Shown here piece after piece: positions 1-11,629 of a stretch of 64,000 nt of DNA. The position numbers and the translations under genes were made by a program. This stretch comes from Humulus lupulus (lineage: Eukaryota; Streptophyta; Magnoliopsida; Rosales; Cannabaceae). Location: the NCBI RefSeq assembly GCF_963169125.1, contig NC_084795.1, positions 277,770,122 to 277,834,121 on the forward strand, read 5' to 3'. How positions within the stretch are numbered: the stretch's first letter is position 1; every line of letters begins with the position of its first letter. The notes under the pieces were generated by a model. That model saw only the letters and a program-made list of their open reading frames with translations, had not been told where the DNA came from and ran no database searches.

Positions 1-480
1 TTATGTTATTAGATTTTGGGATCTGAAATGCTACTGAGTTCCGCCACAAGACAAGCCACACGTTAATGGTTAGTATAATTTATCCATATTTTAGTTAATG
101 TATGTTAATGATGTTGTATAATTGTATTAGAAACTCATTGTGTGTTTGAGTGTCCATGATATAAGTATGAGTTTGGATTAAATGAATATTCTCATGCACG
201 GTAGAGAAATTGAAGTTTGTTATTTATCTGAATGCATGCCTTTATTATTGATGTGATAAATAATTGATGATTTATCGATGTCGATGTTTGGATTGTTAAT
301 TGATATTCTCAAGCTTTGAAAGTGATCTATCAGTTCAGTTAGTGTGTTAAGGGTTAATATGTCAGGTTAGTGTTTTGGAGAGCAAAGTTTTAGGTTGTTG
401 CTGAGAGCACACACAATAAGAGACTTTAGTGAAACAGTAGTAATATATAGATAAAAAAAAAAAAAAAAATACAGAATCTA

Positions 481-1179
481 TTAAGGATTGGGGTTTTGGA
501 CACGTTCTACCTCGTCAATCAACTTTTGTTGTTCAACTCTAAGGGTCTCCCCAGTAGTTTGCAGTGTCTGAAATTTTTCCTTCATATCGACTGAGTAGTT
601 AGCAAGAAGTGTAGTTAAAGTCCCATTCTCCTTAACCAACTTCTCCTTCTCTCGAGTCAATGCCTTGTTGGCATTTCTAATGGTTATCATCTCTTGTTTT
701 TGTGTTTCTATATACCTTTTCAAGTGGTCAACCTCTTGTTCTCTTGCAAGAACCCGTTGGCCTAGGTTTGAGACCGATGCTGCCGCCTGAGTGGTAAGAA
801 CTAAGGAATCTTTTACAGCTTGTAGGTCTGACCTATGGGATAAAATTATTTGGTCTTTAGGGGTGAGTATGCTTTGACCTATACTAATGGCCACCTTTTT
901 ATCGAGCATAGCTGAATCCTCCACCGTGACAAGGCCAGTATCAGAATAAAATTTGGGAAGCCAAACTCTGGGAAATTGAGTATTTCGTTCTGGGATGTGT
1001 ACCGTAGGATACACCATTAGCTGTGGTAGGGGTGCAGAAATTTGTGGTGAAGATTCGATAGTGGGAAGATTTGGCTCAGGTAAAGCTAAAGTTAGGTCTA
1101 AGTTCAGCTGAGATGATGAGGATGCCATGGGTTGCTTAGCTTGAGTAATGGACGGAAGTAATAATGATTTGGTTTTCAA
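481..1179 (-). CDS. Antisense coiled-coil ORF between pol and 3' LTR
   Basis: An uninterrupted 232-codon ORF on the strand opposite to the host retrotransposon. I do not recognise a catalytic domain. Residues ~1-75 are Ser/Pro/Leu-rich and low in complexity. Residues ~120-228 form a heptad-rich, charged helix (repeated E/K/L/Q with the EQEVDHLKRYIE and ALTREKEKLVKEN stretches), predicted coiled coil. No signal peptide or membrane segment is seen. The first Met is at 1179; a second, at 1128, begins a Ser-rich start and is a plausible alternative. A TATA-like box lies about 45 bp upstream (1224-1231, minus). Antisense ORFs between pol and the 3' LTR are known mainly from Tat/Grande-type Ty3 elements, so one in a chromovirus-like element is unusual. 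The function is unknown. Confidence 0.5.
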   Translation of the reverse strand: MKTKSLLLPSITQAKQPMASSSSQLNLDLTLALPEPNLPTIESSPQISAPLPQLMVYPTVHIPERNTQFPRVWLPKFYSDTGLVTVEDSAMLDKKVAISIGQSILTPKDQIILSHRSDLQAVKDSLVLTTQAAASVSNLGQRVLAREQEVDHLKRYIETQKQEMITIRNANKALTREKEKLVKENGTLTTLLANYSVDMKEKFQTLQTTGETLRVEQQKLIDEVERVQNPNP

Positions 1180-1223
1180 AAGCTTGAGATTGATTGTGTT
1201 TTAGTGTGTATGTGATGAAATTT

Positions 1224-1231
1224 TATTTATA
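1224..1231 (-). promoter_or_regulatory. TATA-like box for the antisense ORF
   Basis: Read on the minus strand this is TATAAATA in the context TTCTATAAATAAAATT, about 45 bp upstream of the antisense ATG at 1179. The spacing would place a start site only ~15 nt before the first ATG, or ~65 nt before the second. A single motif match in AT-rich DNA is weak evidence alone; the distance to the ORF is what makes it worth listing. Confidence 0.4.
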
Positions 1232-2470
1232 GAAAAATGTGTTGAACTGTTGGGTCATTGGATCCTTGAATTTGTTTGTTTTCAAGATAGATATCACAGA
1301 TTTTATCTTGTTCAATGTGTTACGATATCCTCTCTGATGATGAAAGTCAAACTTATTAGATGTTGTCGACATGGAAATCACTTCTATTGATTTTGCGATC
1401 CTGATTTGAACATGGAAACAATTTGTAAATTGTTGAATGAATCGAGGTGATAAATGTTATTTACTGAATTACTCTGTAGTGTGAATTACTTTCGGCGATT
1501 AAATTATAGTATATTAGCTGTTTTATCCCGAAAGTAAGATAATGTATTACTTGTGTGAAGTGATGACTGAGTATTATTGGTATAGGTGTTGAAATGAGAC
1601 ATGTCTAACTTATTAGACATGTGAGAATTATTCGTTTTCGTAGATGAAGTGGTGGATTGGTCAGTCAAGACTTATCCCATGTTTTATTCAATGAAGGGAT
1701 ACTAAGCTAAGTGTGTGAATTTCCGAGTGGCCACGGTTATTTGCATTCTAGCATAGTATCAATATGCCCTTTATTATTTTATACATTTGGAAACAATTTT
1801 GATTTTTAAATGTTTTCTTAGAGAAAGAATGAGAGTCAGGCTTTTCTGAACTGGTACCTAATGAATGGCCTATCTCACTATTTCTCATTCAGGGCAAGAA
1901 GTCGGTTTTGACAACGAAAGGGTTTCACAGAGACTTGGTTTTAAAGAATAATCTTCATCGGCTATATAATTGTTTTCTAGTTATCCAATTTTTTTTTTAT
2001 GCCGAAAAACTTTCTATTGAACAAACTTGTTGCTCAATTTAGCATCTATTATCAAGGTATAACCAGTCAATTGCATCTGCTTAAAAAAAAAAAAAAAAAA
2101 AAAAAAATATTTGACTGTAAGACATGAAGATCAAGGATGTTTTCATGATGATGGTCATTTTCTCTTCTTACGTTATGTGGTTTGTGTTCAAAAGTATGGA
2201 TGATGAGGATTCGTTTGTATTTTCGTATACATTCATTGTAATTTATACTATTGTTATAGCTTATTTCCTTTCTATCTATATTGTAGTCCTCATGTGAGGT
2301 GTTTACACATCCTCGCCTTTTTATATATGATAAGGATTACAAGAAGTCAGGAATAAGTTTTGTTGTCGGGGTGAAAGTAAGTGTTGCGTATAAAATCTTA
2401 TGCTGTGAAATGTTGTTCTGTTTATTTGTAATGGTAGTTCTTGTCTCCGATTATCAAATTTTAGTTTGAA

Positions 2471-2506
2471 ATTTCGAGGACGAAATTATTTTAACGGGGG
2501 AAGGAT
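2471..2506 (+). promoter_or_regulatory. Pre-LTR motif and polypurine tract
   Basis: The sequence ATTTCGAGGACGAAATT followed by a purine run (GGGGGAAGGA) sits directly before the LTR start TGTAATATCC. The same arrangement (TTTCGTGGACGAAATT, then AGGGGAGAA) precedes the 3' LTR of the minus-strand chromovirus at 27815-27851. It primes plus-strand DNA synthesis during reverse transcription. Confidence 0.75.
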
Positions 2507-5500
2507 TGTAATATCCAACATTTTCATAATACATTTATTTATTATAAATCAAAGTTTTAATACATAAAATGTACAACTTTACAAATTTAAGAAATAGTAA
2601 TGGAAAAATAGTGTTTAAAATATGATTTTATGTTTTTAATGAGATTAAAGAAAGAGAAACTTGAGTAGTCAAGTATTGGACCCAAATGTCATATAATTTT
2701 AATTGGGGATTTTTATAAAATTAAGAAAGTTTGGCTAAAGGGCTTATTTGAAAAGAATTTTAGTATTTTGGGTCCAAGTGTAATTTTTAAAAATAAATAA
2801 ATAAATAAATAAATAAAATAAAATAAAATAAAAGGCTTCAGCCTTTCATTTTACCCGAGCCCCTCTCTCTCTCTCCTCAGAAACTCTCTCTCTCTCTCCT
2901 CAGAAACTCTCTCTCTCTCTCTCTCCTCTGCGTATTACTGTTGCCGACGACGCAGGAGTACTTTCCGGCCACCATTTTTAGCCACGCGCCGGACCGTTGG
3001 ATTCAGAGGCCTCCGAACTATCGACCCACGCGGGAATCTAGAGCTCACTCGCCGATTAAACGCCTCAACCACTCGATTTAAGTTCGGCCACCCCACGACT
3101 TCAAAGTTGCGATTCGGCCACCTCGGGCATCCGTTTGCCGATCCGTCACCACCATCGTGCTCCTCGTGTTGTGGGCTTCAAAACCCAATAACTTGTTCCT
3201 ACATCTACCATAGTTGGGTGGTGGGCCCACCACGAGCCACCGCGATCCACCGTAGACCGACGGTCGAAACTTAGTGTTCGAGGTTCCGAAGTACGTTTTG
3301 AGTCTCAGAAAATCATCGTTTGACTTATTGTGGAACCCGATCATTTTGGTATAATTTCTTTAACCTATATATTGTGATTTAATTGTGATTGATTAGAGTA
3401 ATTGTTATTATGTGTATTTATGGTATATAATTATATATTATTGATATATGGAATATTTTCTGTAATTTACTGGCTGTCTGGGATTATATATATTTTTGAT
3501 ACAGGTTTTGATTTTGGAATTGTCCACTTTATAGCCGTTGTGCTGTCTAATTTTCTAGAAAATATTAGATATTAAATCAAGTATAAAAATACATATTTAA
3601 TTGATTTTATATTAATATGGAAATTATTATGATTAAGTAATTTTAATTATTATTGTTATTATTTTGTTAAGTAAATCAAGAATACAGATTCATATATATA
3701 TGAAAAGTATGATTTATAGTAAACCTATTATTTAACCATTATTATTGTATATTAATATTTGAATATTAAAATAATATCAAATATTAGTTTCCTACAGTTA
3801 TTGATATTTGTAAGACCAGTGAAGTTTGGAGAAAGTATATTTATTATATCACTGGAATTGATATTATGACTAATTAATAATAATATAAATATTTATATTT
3901 ATATTATTATCATTATATTGATTATTACAACTTTATGTTAAAAATATGATTTCTTTTATAAAATGACTATTTGAATATATACATCCATATACGTATTGCT
4001 ATTGAAGTATTTTGTTATTAATATCGAAATAAGTTTAATTATAGACGATAATTATTATTTTTGTTGGGATTATTATTATTATTATCATAAGGGTACATTA
4101 TCTTATGAGCACGGTTTAAAGCATGGTTTTATATGAAGAGTTATTTGCATTACGTTGATAATAATTTATTATTATCATTTATATAGTTTCTGGTATTATT
4201 AATACACACTATCAATGGTGTATATTTATGATTTTGATAGAATTTAATAAATGATGTGCCTTGAATAGGATTTGTATGGATTTGATTGATTGACTCTTGG
4301 TGAGGAATTTTAAAATAAGCTAAGGACCTAAGGTAAGTAAATCTCACCTTTTGTGCTTAAGTGTAAGATGCATGACTACATTGATTGTGTACATCTGATG
4401 AGTTAAGTATGGTATGATGATGATGCATATGATAAGTATGTGAAGAATGGTTATATGAACACCATAAGGGTGTTGTGTGATATGAAATTGATGAATTCTG
4501 TGATATGTGAAAGATGTCTTACTTGGTTAAGAATGATATGAATTATGTGCAAGTATGTGTTCTTATGTTGATGGATATGTGGATTACTCTATGTTCATGA
4601 TTTGTTATATGTTATGATATATGAAGCGTTTAAGTTTTTAGGCTGGAAACCTTAGACCTGAGCCATAGCTCTACGTTAAGGTATAACAACGCCACCAACC
4701 CAAAGCTTCATGTATTATGACTAAAGATGTTTTGAGTTATATGAGATGTGATACAATGCCTTGATTGAATACCATCAACATGAGTCATGAACACGAACAT
4801 TGGCATTTCAGCATCAGCATGTATGCATGGCATGTACAGTTATGTGATACATTATTATGTGATATAAGACCATGCATATGAATATAAGAAAAGTTATGAA
4901 ATGTCTTGAAAAGTCTTATGTAAAGTTAAACATTCTAATGACACAAGGCTTAAGCAAAGTGATAATAAGATGTTTAAAAAGGGTGCCACTGTTTTGATGA
5001 AGCAATCAAGTAAGTTCAGTAAAGAAGACGGAAGTCTATAAGACTTATAGTGGCTGCCCACTAGTGTGGGCTAGGTCAGAGTTGACCATTCAGATATGTT
5101 TGCCATGTTTCCGTCTTTCTCCTCCATATGTGTAATAAGTATGGCAGCTATGGCAACGATGAAATGAGTGTTATGATGAGCCTAGCTGAGATGATGGCTA
5201 GCCGGAGGAGAACCCATGGGATTCTATATGATATGTGTAACAAGCCCTGCAGGCATTGGCTGAATCAAACAGTGTGCACAAGTGATATTGGGCCCATAAA
5301 AATGTGAAACTAAAAGAAAGAGCATAAAAGTAAAGTTTGAAAGTGCATGAGCAATAAATGAAATGCATAAGTATATAAGTCAGCATATTAGTATATGTGC
5401 ACTACAAACTCACGACATTCATGTGTATGTGTATGCATGAGATTTGCTTACTGAGCGTTAGCTCATTATGTTATTTTCCAACATTTTTCCAGGTGTGGCT

Positions 5501-5755
5501 TTAGCTGTTGAGCAACTTGTGGAGCACGGACTCAGTAGCAATGCAATAGTGGTTTAGAGTTTTCATATGGCTGCCTTAAATTTAAAGTATTCATACGTGT
5601 AATAATTTCTTCTAATAAGTTTATATAAAAGTTTTAAATTTTTCTGTATTTCTTCGTATCATTTTATTTAATTCTTTTGGTCAAGTGCCTTACATACTCG
5701 TAAACCCTAGAATTACGAGTATGTGGCAGACGTACCCTACCTTAGGGACGTTACA
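2507..5755 (+). mobile_element. 3' LTR (3249 bp) of the chromovirus-like element
   Basis: The LTR starts TGTAATATCC immediately after the polypurine tract and ends GGGACGTTACA, giving the TGTAA/TTACA terminal inversion typical of this group. Its end abuts the interrupted minus-strand gag ORF at 5756, so this is the insertion edge; the duplicated target would be CCAAC (5756-5760), but the other edge is outside the window. Inside are (AAAT)n and (CT)n microsatellites, a GC-richer block at ~2930-3340, a long AT-rich stretch and, near 5440-5500, a sequence resembling a splice acceptor. Short ORFs inside it look spurious. Confidence 0.8.
2793..2932. repeat. AAAT and CT microsatellites inside the LTR
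   Basis: An (AAAT)n/(AAAAT)n tract at ~2793-2834 is followed ~30 bp later by (CT)n tracts interrupted twice by the same CCTCAGAAA spacer (~2862-2930). The repeated spacer points to duplication of the CT block. Confidence 0.85.
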
Positions 5756-7302
5756 CCAACTGTCTTTGCTCCGGCTGCCGCTCGCATAAAGCGCTGGATG
5801 TAATCTTTTAGCGATTCTCCATCTTGCTGGCGGATCTCAACCAGTTGATTTGCTTCGGTCGGGTGGACACGACCTGCGTAGAACTGTCCGTAGAATTCCC
5901 TTACGAACATTTCCCAGGAAACTATGCTTGCAGGTGGGAACTTAAAGAACCATTCCTGCGCGGCTTCAGAAAGTGTTGCAGGAAAGATCCTGCACCGAGC
6001 GTCTTCGGATACCTTCTGAATGTCCATCTGGATTTCAAACTTATTCACATGCGAGACGGGATCTCCGTATCCATCGAAGTTCGGGAGCGTGGGCATCTTG
6101 AACTTGCCGGGAGTCTCTGCATTGGCTATTCTTTGGATAAATGGAGTGCCCTTTCTTCTATCATGGTCAATATAAGAGGTTCTTCCTCCGACCAATTGTT
6201 GCACAACCTGATTTAGTGCGTCTATCTGGGCTTGCAAGGCAGTAGGAATAGCTACGTTCTCCGCTGCTGGGGGGATGTTTTCACCATGCTTCTCTCGACG
6301 ATCATTGAGTATGTCTCTTAGATCTTCCTCTCTTCTCCGTTGCTCGCTACCTCCGAGCCGGTTGAAGACATTATTTTGCCGGGGTTGCCCCCCAGCATCT
6401 TGTCTATTTGGCTGATCATCTTGAGGTATTTGGCTCCTGCTCCTACCTTTATTTCTGTTCCTCCCATCAGCGTTGTTCTTGCCTGAGTCAGCCTCGTTGT
6501 AGCCGTGGCCATCTTTGAACTTTGACTGGCTATGGTAAGACTGGTTGTTCCCTCTATTCCCGTCTCTGGCAGAAACACCTCGAGCGTTAGGGGGTGGCCT
6601 GCGCTGGTCGCGATGTCCCCGTGCATTATCATGCTGCTGGGATCCACGGACCGCAGAGCCTAACTCCGAGTCTCTCCTGTTACCAGGAGGGTAGTGACCT
6701 CTGTTCGCTTGGTGTGGCCCATCGTTCTCGCGGCGTCTAGGACTACGAGGCTGTCGCTCGGCCCTATTCTGTCTTTGCTGTGGCGGATTACCTCGAGCAG
6801 CGTGGGATGGTGGATCTACCTCGGGGTCCAGTGGGACGTCGTCATGGGGCATCTGGGGCTGTTCAGGCCTTTGCGGACTTGAAGGATGGACTGGTGGGCT
6901 AGGATTGGGACCTCCCTGGGGTGGCCCAGTTTCAGGTTGATTAGGCTGCGAGGCAGGCGCGGCCTGATTTCTGGCCAACAGCAAGGCCGCTTCAAGGGCT
7001 GCCATGGCCTCAGTCTGGCGGCGATCCACCTCCGCCTGTCTCTCGCTCAACTCCGCCCTCTGACGATCAAGTTCCTGCTGTTGCCTCGCCATAGCTTCTG
7101 CGGCAGTCTCTTGATTGGCTCTCAGACTAGCCAGCTCTTCCTGCAACGTACCCAAGGTGCTCCTCAAAGTCGCATCGTCCATTTCCTCCTCTTCAAAATC
7201 TAGTTGCAGTTCATCTTCCGCCATGCTTGCTGGGGGAGGAGGAGGTGGCGGGTTGGACGGTGCAGCGGCAGTCTGAGCAGCTTTCTTCCCTGCTTTCGCC
7301 AT
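5756..7302 (-). pseudogene. Truncated Tat-like gag (capsid) gene
   Basis: A minus-strand ORF of about 515 codons starting at the Met at 7302; an in-frame Met at 7317 is less likely because the Lys-rich MAKAGKK start looks native. The N-terminal ~150 residues are Pro-rich, then acidic, then a coiled coil with repeated QQELDRQRAELSERQAE-type heptads. The middle (~150-330) is a basic, Arg/Asn/Gln/Pro-rich linker. The C-terminal ~130 residues match the Ty3 retrotransposon gag domain (NFDGYGDP, AQEWFFKFP, SWEMFVREF, LKDYIQRFM). The reading frame then runs straight into the LTR end at 5755, so the capsid C-terminus, zinc knuckle, protease and pol have been separated from it. The LTR and primer site are immediately upstream (7330-7917). 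Confidence 0.85.
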
Positions 7303-7329
7303 TAGTTTTATCAACAATGATGAGTCGCC

Positions 7330-7347
7330 CTCTCAATGAAAGCACCA
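7330..7347 (-). promoter_or_regulatory. Primer binding site of the Tat-like element
   Basis: On the minus strand the sequence TGGTGCTTTCATTGAGAG begins three bases after the LTR end. The identical 18-mer follows the 5' LTR of the Tat element at 38332, which supports both calls. I did not identify the matching tRNA. Confidence 0.75.
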
Positions 7348-7350
7348 GAA

Positions 7351-7917
7351 TGTTGACCCTCATTTTAGCCAACTGACACGGAGTCAAAATATGAATGATA
7401 TAGGCGAATATGTATAGATAATAACGTAATGACAAAAGTAAAGAAAACACAGTAATTTATAGTGGTTCGGCCCCAGAATCTGGTAATGACCTACATCCAC
7501 TTAGAATGATATTGATATGGGAACAAAAGTGTGATCAGAGAGCTTGGGCTCAATGAGTTTCAACACTCCTCATAAACAATCCTCGTTTTCACAGATAATT
7601 TCTATATTCCTATGGTTTTTTAGCTGCCAAAAGGTCCCTTCCCATGAGCCATCTCTTGCTTTTTATAGGCCCATGGGGGGTTGCCCAATATTGTTACAGA
7701 TATTATCCCTTGAATCATGGGATATTCAGAAGATTTCATGAAATAAATTCGGGATACATAAGATCTTTCCATAAATGTTGCTTTGCCAGCGGAACCACCG
7801 ACCAGCCTAGTCGTGGTAAAAACAGGTATGTCCTGCTTCTGGTGTGTCTCATGGTCGATACTCTAGCAGACGCTCCAGGTGTCAGGCACGTGTCAAGAGA
7901 TTATTCGCCACGTCACA
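7351..7917 (-). mobile_element. 5' LTR (567 bp) of the truncated Tat-like element
   Basis: Read on the minus strand the LTR runs from TGTGACGTGG to GGGTCAACA. It contains a TATA box (CCTATAAAAAGC, near 7660-7670 on the plus strand) and a TAGTGGTTCGG block that recurs in the LTR fragment at 27062-27488. Its outer edge at 7917 meets AT-rich DNA; no target duplication can be checked because the other end of the element is missing. Confidence 0.75.
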
Positions 7918-8094
7918 AATGCTAATTTATTGGATAACAAAGTTATTTAATTAAAATAAGATATTTATTTCAAAATTTATGACATTAATATAAATTTTAA
8001 AAAAATAATTAATAAATTTTATAAATAAAACTAACAAAACGTGCACGTTGCTTGTATATAGTAATTCATATAAATAGGATTATTTGTATTTTAA

Positions 8095-9231
8095 GGGCAC
8101 ATTTGGTATGCCATATAAGGAGGTTGATATGTATTAAATAAGTAAAACACTATGTTTGAATTAAATTTTGTATTGTATTGTATTAATTATTACAATCACA
8201 AATTTTAATATCATACATAAGAAATAGTATGTGTTAGCTTGTATTGTAATATTTTTTAAATTAAATTGTATTGTGGTAAGGTTCGGGTCAAGGTTGGGGT
8301 GAGGGGTCGGGGGTCAGGGTCGGAGCTAGGGTCAGAGTTGGGGTCCCGGTCTAGGCTCCAGGGCTGAGATTGGGGATCAAAGACAATGTCATAGTTCGGG
8401 TCGAGGTCAGGGTCATGAGTTAGGGTTCGGGGCCGAGGTCGGGGTCGGGGTTGGAGTCCCGAGTTTGGGACCATGGCTCGAGGCTAGGGGTCGGGGTTCA
8501 GAGCCTGGGTCGAGGTTAAGGGCCGAGGTCAGGGTTAGGGGTCGGGATTCGGAGCTGGGGCTAGGGTCGACTTTGGGGCTGGGGTCGGGTGTTAGGGGTG
8601 GTTCAGGTCTGAGGTCGAGGGTCGAGGTGGGTCGAGTCCTGGGCTGGGGTTGGGGTCGAGTTCGGGGCTAGGGGTCGAGGGTCGGGGCCAAGGGTCGGGT
8701 TCGGGGCCGGGGTTAGGGGATCATGGGTTGGTTTCAGGGTCTAGGACGGGGCCGAATCTGGGGCCGAACTGGGGTTCAAGGCTGATGTTGGGTCTGGGGC
8801 TAATGCTGGGGCAAGGGGTCGAGGTTAGGGATTGGGGTTTGGGGTCGAGATCGCAGTTGGGGTCGGGGGTTAGGGTTGGGGCCGGTGTCCGAGGTCAAGG
8901 GTTAGGGCTCGGGGTCGGAGTCGGGGCCAGGAGCCAGGCCTGGGGTTGGGGTTGGGGTCGATCTTTGGGGTTTGGGTCGGGGTTGTGGGGTCGGAGTCGA
9001 GGCCGGGAGTCGGGGTTGGGGCCGGGTTCTTGGGTCAAGGCTGGGGATCAGGGTATTATCATATGATATCGTTTGAAAATATTTCATCTGTTTAGTTTTA
9101 ATTAATATAATACAATATAATTACGTACTAAACAAAGTATAATTTAATATAAGTGAATACTAAACATATTGTTGTATAAAATTAATATTATACAATACAA
9201 TATAATACCGAATGACGTATCAAACGTGCCC
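8095..9231. mobile_element. Terminal-inverted-repeat element with a G-rich core
   Basis: The left end GGGCACATTTGGTATG and the right end, read in reverse complement, GGGCACGTTTGATACG, are inverted repeats. Inside each end is AT-rich subterminal sequence with repeated TATTGTATTGTAT motifs on the left and their complement on the right. This is the structure of a non-autonomous DNA transposon (MITE-like). There is no transposase; nearly 70% of the interior is the G-rich tandem array described separately. A clear target duplication is not visible, so the superfamily is left open. Confidence 0.65.
8272..9054 (+). repeat. Degenerate G-rich hexamer array
   Basis: About 780 bp made of variants of GGGGTC, GGGTTA, GGGGCC and GGGTCA, strongly G-biased on the plus strand. 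The array contains GGGTTAGGG-like stretches that resemble, but do not equal, the plant telomere repeat. Long ORFs on both strands through this array encode only low-complexity Gly/Arg or Pro/Arg sequence and are not genes. G runs of three or four every 5-8 bases make G-quadruplex formation likely. Confidence 0.9.
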
Positions 9232-10660
9232 TATAGGTATAAAATTATATATATATATAGTGGCATCAATTTGGGAAGTATATATGATCATAGGATAACA
9301 AAATTGGTTCTAAGAAAAATCACAAATAAATTTGAACGAATTGTTGATATTTGTAAACAATTTATTAAAAAAGAGAAATACTCATTATAAAAACAAAAAT
9401 AATTTGATGAAGAATCTTTCATTTACACATTTTTGCTATGGGGATGAAGCATATAATAGAAAATTAAGTATTTTTCAATATTGTTTTTATTACAATGTGT
9501 TTCTATTAATTAAATTATTTAAAAAAAATACTCGCAGATGTCAAGCTAAATCATACTTTAATATAATTTTGATAGGATTTTTATTTATTTATGGATGGTA
9601 CTTTTATATACAGCCATCTTAATTTTTTCCCTTAAAAAAGCTTAAAATTTATTTTAACATATATTCTAAAAAAAATTAGCACAAAATTATTCCTTATAGC
9701 AAATTTAAAAAAATTCCATCAATATAAATATTTATTGAGACTTTTGATCCTCTCAATTAAATCGATATAATTATCAAGAATAAAAAAGCTTAATTGTAAT
9801 TTTTAATTCAAAATAAGAACAAATATAAATGTAAGTAATGAAAAGTTTATCTTTTTTGAATCAAATCATTTGTAAAATTTTTATACTTGTAAAAATTATA
9901 ACATCAAAATTATTTCTTAACTAATGTGATATAAGATGCAAAATATTTTATTTTTATTTTTTAATATTGATTGAAAATATTTATGTCAATTCATCAGAAT
10001 AACACATGTCATCATAATTGAATAATTATGAGAGATGAGGAAGAAAATGTGAGAGCCAATAATGTAACCATTTATAGATTTAGACAGAGTGATAAGATTT
10101 ATTTGGACATAATAAATTCAATTAAACTCATATTTAGTACGTTAATTTTAAAAATAATGTGAAAATTATTGTTTACAAATTTATAATTTAAAAAAGTCTA
10201 AGCAGTCTTTGTTCACAACGTAATTTTCTATATTAAATGTATAAATAAATAAATAATTGACCGTCAATTCAACTTTAGTGTAATGGTACATACACGTAGA
10301 GAAACTTCAAAAATTGTGGTGTTAAAGATGGATTAGTCAAACCAAAGAAAAGAGCTACAAATAAGAAGTGGAGAGTTGTAAAAAAAAAAAAGACACATCA
10401 AATCATATATTCTTTCAATATCAAATAATATCTAATTTTCATTATAGTGTAGCTAACTCTGAAAGTCAGCTTAGCAACTATTACAATTACAAAGTCAAAT
10501 TTATATGAAAGAAATAATAATATTAAACCCTTATTATTATTAGTATTTTTTTTTCTAAACTGATAATACCAAACCATTTAATATGTATATTTATAAATAC
10601 TAATTAGAAATAATTAATTTAATTGATTGAAATTAATATTTATGAGATATGAGGTAATTG
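9232..10660. other. AT-rich intergenic DNA, nothing recognised
   Basis: Very AT-rich sequence with poly-A and poly-T runs and short spurious ORFs. I see no protein similarity, no splice-consistent coding stretches and no paired terminal repeats. Confidence 0.6.
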
Positions 10661-11085
10661 ATAGGGGTGTTCCCCGCCCCCATCCCCGTTAACCATTTTA
10701 ATCCTCATTCTCGTTTTTATCCCTACATATTCCCCGTCAGGGGTAGGGCGAAAAATCCCTGTAGGTTCTCATTTATTTAAAATTAAAATAAATAAATATA
10801 GATTACCTAAACTTAATATATATGATATGATATTAATTATTTAAAATATTAAATATGTCCAAAATAAAATTAAAAATATTTAAAAAGTTACTAATATGAT
10901 ACAAAATCATATAAAGAAACATGTAAAATAAATAAAAAAATTAACCAGGCATCATCGTGGCAGGGAGTGTTATCATCGTTCTCGCCCCGCTTAACATTCA
11001 GGGTTTGAAAATGGTCCTCATCCCCGCCCCATTAGGGGTGGGTCCCCGCGAAACACCATCCTCGAGGGAAAAATTTCCATCCCTA
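10661..11085. mobile_element. Short GC-patched inverted-repeat element (hAT-like)
   Basis: The ends read ATAGGGGTG on the left and, in reverse complement, TAGGGATGG on the right. Next to both ends lie C-rich or G-rich blocks (TTCCCCGCCCCCATCCCC on the left, CCCCGCCCCATTAGGGG near the right) that pair with each other imperfectly. The flanks GGTAATTG and GGTATTCT agree at five of eight positions, which would suit a decayed 8-bp hAT duplication. Such GC-patched elements in AT-rich DNA are widespread in plants. No coding capacity. Confidence 0.5.
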
Positions 11086-11629
11086 GGTATTCTCCTCTAG
11101 GAACTTGGTATGTGTATCATATTAACTATACACACTAATATTTAGGTAATTTAATAAAAAATAATATAAAATTCGATTATATGTGTAATGATATCAATTA
11201 TGTCTAAAATTTACATGTATATATTTAGAAATATATAATCTAAAAATATATGGGGAGTTTTATTTACACTCCATAATTATATAAATAGAAAATATATTTA
11301 TTTACATCTACACCTTATATATTTTCTTCATTAGGTTTATGAATTTAATTATATAAAAAATAATACAAATAAAATACAAATATGTGCATTTCAAACAATT
11401 GTATGTATCTCATTTATTAAAAAAAAATTAAACTATAAATTTAAGCTCCCTTAATTAAATAAAAAATACAAAAATTTAATGCCATCTCAAATATAAATTT
11501 ATGAAAATTTAATTAAACATTATAATAAACTTAGTTTTATATTATTTGCTTTTTTTATTAATTTTATTTTAATTAATAATAAACATGTAATAGAGTTTTT
11601 TTTAATAAAAAAAATGTATATTTTTAAAT
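11086..11629. other. AT-rich intergenic DNA, nothing recognised
   Basis: AT-rich spacer between two inverted-repeat elements, with no coding signal or repeat structure that I can support. Confidence 0.55.

Larger units (their letters stand above)
1..2506 (+). mobile_element. 3' internal region of a chromovirus-like Ty3 retrotransposon
   Basis: This segment precedes a polypurine tract and a 3.25-kb LTR, so it is the end of the internal region of a plus-strand LTR retrotransposon whose gag-pol lies left of the window. I find no sense-strand coding region here. It holds one long antisense ORF (481-1179), a 27-base A run near 2081-2107 and otherwise AT-rich noncoding sequence. The assignment to the chromovirus group is inferred from the pre-LTR motif (positions 2471-2487), which resembles the one before the 3' LTR of the chromodomain element at 27489-36818. 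The segment could also contain an unrecognised older insertion. Confidence 0.6.

Noticed and set aside
5824..6216. 130-codon plus-strand ORF
   Set aside because: It lies entirely opposite the recognisable gag domain and shows no protein features of its own.
8272..9054. Interstitial telomere repeat
   Set aside because: The unit is mainly GGGGTC-like; the plant telomere repeat TTTAGGG is not present as a regular array.
8256..9087. Several 60-140-codon ORFs on both strands through the G-rich array
   Set aside because: They encode only low-complexity Gly/Arg/Ser or Pro/Arg repeats that follow from the hexamer array.
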